NCBI GenBank assembly: GCA_947505915.1
Contig: CANNNH010000065.1
Coordinates: 1-7,603, forward strand
Direction of reading: 5' to 3'
Source: Comamonadaceae bacterium
GTDB taxonomy: Bacteria; Pseudomonadota; Gammaproteobacteria; Burkholderiales; Burkholderiaceae
Length of the DNA: 7,603 bases
Shown one piece after another: positions 5,986 through 7,603 of this stretch (position 1 is its first letter; the number at the start of each line of letters is the position of its first letter). Made by a program: the position numbers and the translations under genes. Under the pieces are notes generated by a model. It was not told the DNA's origin, did no database searches, and saw nothing but the letters and a program-made list of their open reading frames with translations.

Positions 5986-6975
5986 TTAAGACCGGGCCAG
6001 CACGGCGGGGTTCAGCGGCGTAGGCGGCGGCTTGCCACTGACAAAGGCAATCAGGTTGTCGGCCGCCAGATGGGCCATGGCCAGCCGGGTCGGGATGCTG
6101 GCGCTGGCGATGTGCGGCGTGAGCACCACATTGGGCACGTCCAGCAGGCCGGGGTGCAGCAGCGGCTCACCTTCAAACACATCCAGACCGGCAGCGGCGA
6201 TGGTCCGGTTTTTCAATGCCACGGCCAGCGCTGCGTCATCCACAATGCCGCCGCGCGCAATGTTGACCAGCGTGGCGGTGGGCTTCATAAGCGCCAGTTC
6301 GGTCGCACCGATGGTGTGGTGTGAAGCAGCCGAATAAGGCAGCACCAGCACCAGATGGTCTGCCGTCTTGAGGAGCTCTTCCTTGCTGACATAGTGCGCC
6401 TTGCAGTCAGCCTCCAGCGCGGCATCGAGGCGTGAGCGGTTGTGGTAAATGACCTTCATGCCAAAGCCGTGGGCGCCGCGTTTGGCAATGCCCTGACCGA
6501 TGCGACCCATGCCCAAAATGCCCAGCGTGGCGCCATGAATGTCGGCGCCGGCAAACATGTCAAAGCTCCATTTGGTCCACTGGCCGGCACGCAGAAAGTG
6601 TTCGCTCTCAGTGATGCGGCGCGCGGTGGCCATCATCAGGGCAAAGCCGAAGTCGGCGGTGGTTTCGGTCAACACGTCTGGCGCGTTGGTGGCCAGCACG
6701 CCGGCCGCCGTCATCGCGGCAATGTCAAAGTTGTTGTAACCCACCGCCATGTTGGCGCAGATTTTCAATTCCGGACACGCGGCCAGCACCTCAGCGTCGA
6801 CAGGGTCACCGCCAGTGGTGAAAGCCGCCTGCTTGCCCTGCAGGCGCTCGATCAACTCGGCCTTGGACCAGACCGTGTCGGCCTGGTTGGCTTGGACTTC
6901 AAAGTGCTTTGACAAACGATCAAGGACCTCGGGGAAAACGGCGCGCGCCATCAGGAGTCGGGGCTTGATCGTCAT
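5986..6975 (-). CDS. D-2-hydroxyacid dehydrogenase, glyoxylate/hydroxypyruvate reductase-like
   Basis: Reduces 2-keto acids such as glyoxylate or hydroxypyruvate to D-2-hydroxyacids, or the reverse, with NAD(P)H in the cytoplasm. The 329 residues are a normal length. The substrate-binding half has NMAVGYNNFD (75-84). The nucleotide-binding half begins with LGILGMGRIGQGIAKR (151-166), the GxGxxG fingerprint. The catalytic trio is visible as Arg241 in NIARGGIVDD, Glu270 in DVFEGEP and His288 in PHIASAS. After the second strand of the Rossmann fold the sequence is HNRSR (178-182), with no acidic residue, which favours NADP(H). The C-terminus carries KPPPTPLNP (315-323), a triple-proline site. 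It starts four bases after the nhaD stop (TGA-AAAA-ATG) without a Shine-Dalgarno, pointing to translational coupling. The closest known type is GhrB/GyaR; exact substrate is uncertain, so no symbol is assigned. Confidence 0.93.
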   Translation of the reverse strand: MTIKPRLLMARAVFPEVLDRLSKHFEVQANQADTVWSKAELIERLQGKQAAFTTGGDPVDAEVLAACPELKICANMAVGYNNFDIAAMTAAGVLATNAPDVLTETTADFGFALMMATARRITESEHFLRAGQWTKWSFDMFAGADIHGATLGILGMGRIGQGIAKRGAHGFGMKVIYHNRSRLDAALEADCKAHYVSKEELLKTADHLVLVLPYSAASHHTIGATELALMKPTATLVNIARGGIVDDAALAVALKNRTIAAAGLDVFEGEPLLHPGLLDVPNVVLTPHIASASIPTRLAMAHLAADNLIAFVSGKPPPTPLNPAVLARS

Positions 6976-6979
6976 TTTT

Positions 6980-7603
6980 TCAGTGCGTCAGGTTGTATTG
7001 CACGATGTAGAGAATGGCGCCGGCAAAGTAGCCCAGCAAGGCATACAGACTGATTTTTTTCATGTACCAGAGGAAGTCAATTTTCTCAATGCCCATCGCG
7101 GCCACGCCGGCTGCCGAACCAATGATCAAGATCGAGCCGCCGGTGCCGGCGCAGTAGGCCATGAACTCCCACAAAAAACTGTCCGGCGGGTACTGCGTCA
7201 GGCTGTACATGCCCATGGAGGCGGCGACCAAGGGGACATTGTCCACCACAGCACTGACCAGGCCGATCAGCATGACGATGACGTCCTGACGTCCGACAGT
7301 CTGGTCCAGCCAGCCGGCGATTGATTTGAGAATGTGGGTGTGCTCCAGCGTGGCAACCGCCAGCAAGATGCCAATGAAAAACGTGACCGAGCTCATGTCA
7401 ATGCGTGACAGCGCACGGGTCAGGGTCAGATGCTGCTTGTCCTCGTCTTCTTTCTTGCGGTGTAACAAATCACCGACCAACCAGAGCAGCCCCAAGCCCA
7501 GCAAAATTCCCATGAAGGGCGGCAACCCGGTCAAGGTTTTGAAAACCGGTACAGCCACCAGCGTGCCCAAACCCATGAAGAACATGGTGTTGCGCTCCAG
7601 GGC
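6980..7603 (-). CDS. nhaD: Na+/H+ antiporter NhaD, C-terminal part (gene runs off the right edge)
   Basis: NhaD exchanges external protons for cytoplasmic sodium or lithium across the inner membrane, an IT-superfamily transporter. The window contains the last 207 residues, open to the right edge. Seen: ERNTMFFMGLGTLVAVPVFK near the edge, several hydrophobic segments, a charged cytoplasmic-type loop HRKKEDEDKQH, then SAVVDNVPLVAASMGMYSL and AGTGGSILIIGSAAGVAAMG. The conserved Asp-Asn-Val-Pro and the Gly/Ser-rich segment are hallmarks of NhaD and the related arsenite/citrate permeases. The protein ends QYNLTH. The other IT families (ArsB, CitT) are less likely because the GTGGS and DNVPL contexts match NhaD best. 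It is the first gene, within the window, of the four-gene minus-strand block. Confidence 0.92.
   Translation of the reverse strand, partial: ALERNTMFFMGLGTLVAVPVFKTLTGLPPFMGILLGLGLLWLVGDLLHRKKEDEDKQHLTLTRALSRIDMSSVTFFIGILLAVATLEHTHILKSIAGWLDQTVGRQDVIVMLIGLVSAVVDNVPLVAASMGMYSLTQYPPDSFLWEFMAYCAGTGGSILIIGSAAGVAAMGIEKIDFLWYMKKISLYALLGYFAGAILYIVQYNLTH

Noticed and set aside
6442..6912. A 156-codon + strand frame opposite the dehydrogenase
   Set aside because: Antisense shadow; the minus strand carries the intact catalytic trio and cofactor motif.

Overview
The window looks like a chromosomal segment of a betaproteobacterium, most likely of the Comamonadaceae (Polaromonas/Rhodoferax/Acidovorax-like). 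The evidence is GC-rich coding with strong G/C third positions, tight gene packing, an EarP next to an EF-P that carries Arg32, and the family-level look of UvrC, RmuC and NhaD. The genus is inference only. No stretch longer than about 120 bases lacks a gene. I see no tRNA, rRNA, CRISPR array, insertion sequence or phage gene.

Left part (1-2464): the start of uvrC (nucleotide excision repair) runs leftward out of the window. Diverging from it is earP, followed by efp. EarP is the rhamnosyltransferase that modifies Arg32 of EF-P, and that arginine is present here, so enzyme and substrate are neighbours. They form a post-translational modification module that keeps ribosomes moving through polyproline stretches. 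The 67-bp uvrC/earP gap contains a perfect 12-bp palindrome whose two arms can each serve as a -10-like box. Downstream of efp there are two hairpins in tandem, the second a strong, nearly symmetrical terminator.

Middle (2465-3385): one monocistronic gene on the + strand for a LOG/TIGR00730-type Rossmann-fold protein with the PGGxGTxxE motif. It ends tail to tail with the next block, leaving only 14 bp.

Right part (3386-7603): four genes on the minus strand, transcribed right to left with gaps of 4, 14 and 37 nt: nhaD (Na+/H+ antiporter, N-terminal part outside the window), a D-2-hydroxyacid dehydrogenase of the glyoxylate/hydroxypyruvate reductase type, rmuC, and an MFS transporter. The spacing suggests one transcript, but the four functions do not form an obvious pathway.

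Overall this is ordinary core chromosome. I found no convincing undescribed multi-gene system. The points most worth a second look are small: an identical ACAAT-N6-ATG arrangement in front of earP and the LOG gene that suggests leaderless mRNAs, the palindrome between uvrC and earP, the structured efp leader without a Shine-Dalgarno site, an Ala/Pro-rich insertion in UvrC, and a three-codon mini-ORF overlapping the start of the MFS gene.
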